13,620 nucleotides of DNA from Fidelibacterota bacterium. Lineage in GTDB: Bacteria; Fidelibacterota; UBA2242; JAFGTP01. The stretch lies in NCBI GenBank assembly GCA_021735285.1, contig JAIPHI010000059.1, positions 1-13,620 on the forward strand. The letters run 5' to 3'. The position numbers and the translations under genes are program-made. A model generated the notes under the pieces. That model was not told where the DNA came from. It searched no databases and worked only from the letters and a program-made list of their open reading frames with translations. Of the stretch, positions 13,486 through 13,620 are shown piece by piece. Within the stretch, counting starts at the first letter, position 1. Each line of letters opens with the position of its first letter.

Positions 13486-13620
13486 TATAAGGCTCCCAAA
13501 TCCGTAGATACCAATATAACTCGGTTTTTATAGAAATTATTACTTTTTAATGTTTAACTCTCAAATCCAGGCCAGGACGCGGCAAATTATATTGGCCTCA
13601 ATAAAAAAGTGCTTTTATAA

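Noticed and set aside
13569..13598. Terminator after lepA formed by AGGCCA/TGGCCT
   Set aside because: The stem is only 6 bp with an 18-base loop and no T-tract on the plus strand. It also lies over 80 bases after the stop.
1..13620. CRISPR array, tRNA or rRNA genes, toxin-antitoxin pair or defence island
   Set aside because: Reading both strands I saw no regular spaced direct repeats, no tRNA-like cloverleaf with a CCA region, no rRNA-like conserved stretches and no recognisable defence proteins.

Overview
The window is AT-rich bacterial DNA. Every gene except the last, lepA, lies on the minus strand. Three things suggest an anaerobic or microaerophilic bacterium: a nitroreductase fused to a two-cluster ferredoxin, a C_GCAxxG_C_C redox protein, and little sign of aerobic metabolism. 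The duplicated-domain surface lipoprotein and the start of an FtsX/MacB-type permease look like those of the FCB group (for example Cloacimonadota or relatives). That placement is inference and cannot be settled from this window. TAA, TAG and TGA all end intact genes here, so the standard bacterial code is assumed.

Reading left to right: the N-terminal part of an ABC permease runs off the left edge (1-274). Then come the ferredoxin-nitroreductase (418-1335), the C_GCAxxG_C_C protein (1513-1959), an unidentified two-helix membrane-anchored protein with a clear terminator (2102-2788), and a lipoprotein made of two copies of one domain (2846-3721). A gene-free stretch (3722-4214) holds a MITE-like element with palindromic ends. 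After it come a SAM methyltransferase (4215-4820), a GNAT acetyltransferase (4875-5366) and a six-helix membrane protein whose 3' end runs into a cluster of hairpins (5468-6196).

The middle is decaying. A second GNAT gene (6275-6733) is interrupted by a TGA where a Trp codon is expected. The gene just upstream, 5 bases away, encodes an M29-type aminopeptidase with a signal peptide (6739-7794). It is interrupted by a TAG ahead of the His/Asp metal ligands. In both, the reading frame and family-like residues continue cleanly past the stop. The next stretch (7795-8324) holds only possible gene debris and an 18-bp perfect palindrome. A CPBP-family membrane protease follows (8325-9080). Next is the 3' end of a broken second methyltransferase (9320-9492), abutting the right end of a degraded IS3-family insertion sequence (9493-9707).

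On the right, a 544-residue four-part protein (membrane ICMT-like domain, PlsC acyltransferase, zinc ribbon, PH/GRAM-like tail; 9723-11357) is divergent from lepA/EF4 (11689-13485). No single pathway links the genes. The window looks like ordinary chromosomal accessory DNA, with small stand-alone enzymes, repeats and recent pseudogenes next to a conserved housekeeping gene. I found no clear defence or otherwise novel multi-gene system. The best candidates for follow-up are the paired nonsense lesions, the IS3-disrupted methyltransferase paralog, the multidomain acyltransferase and the palindromic element.
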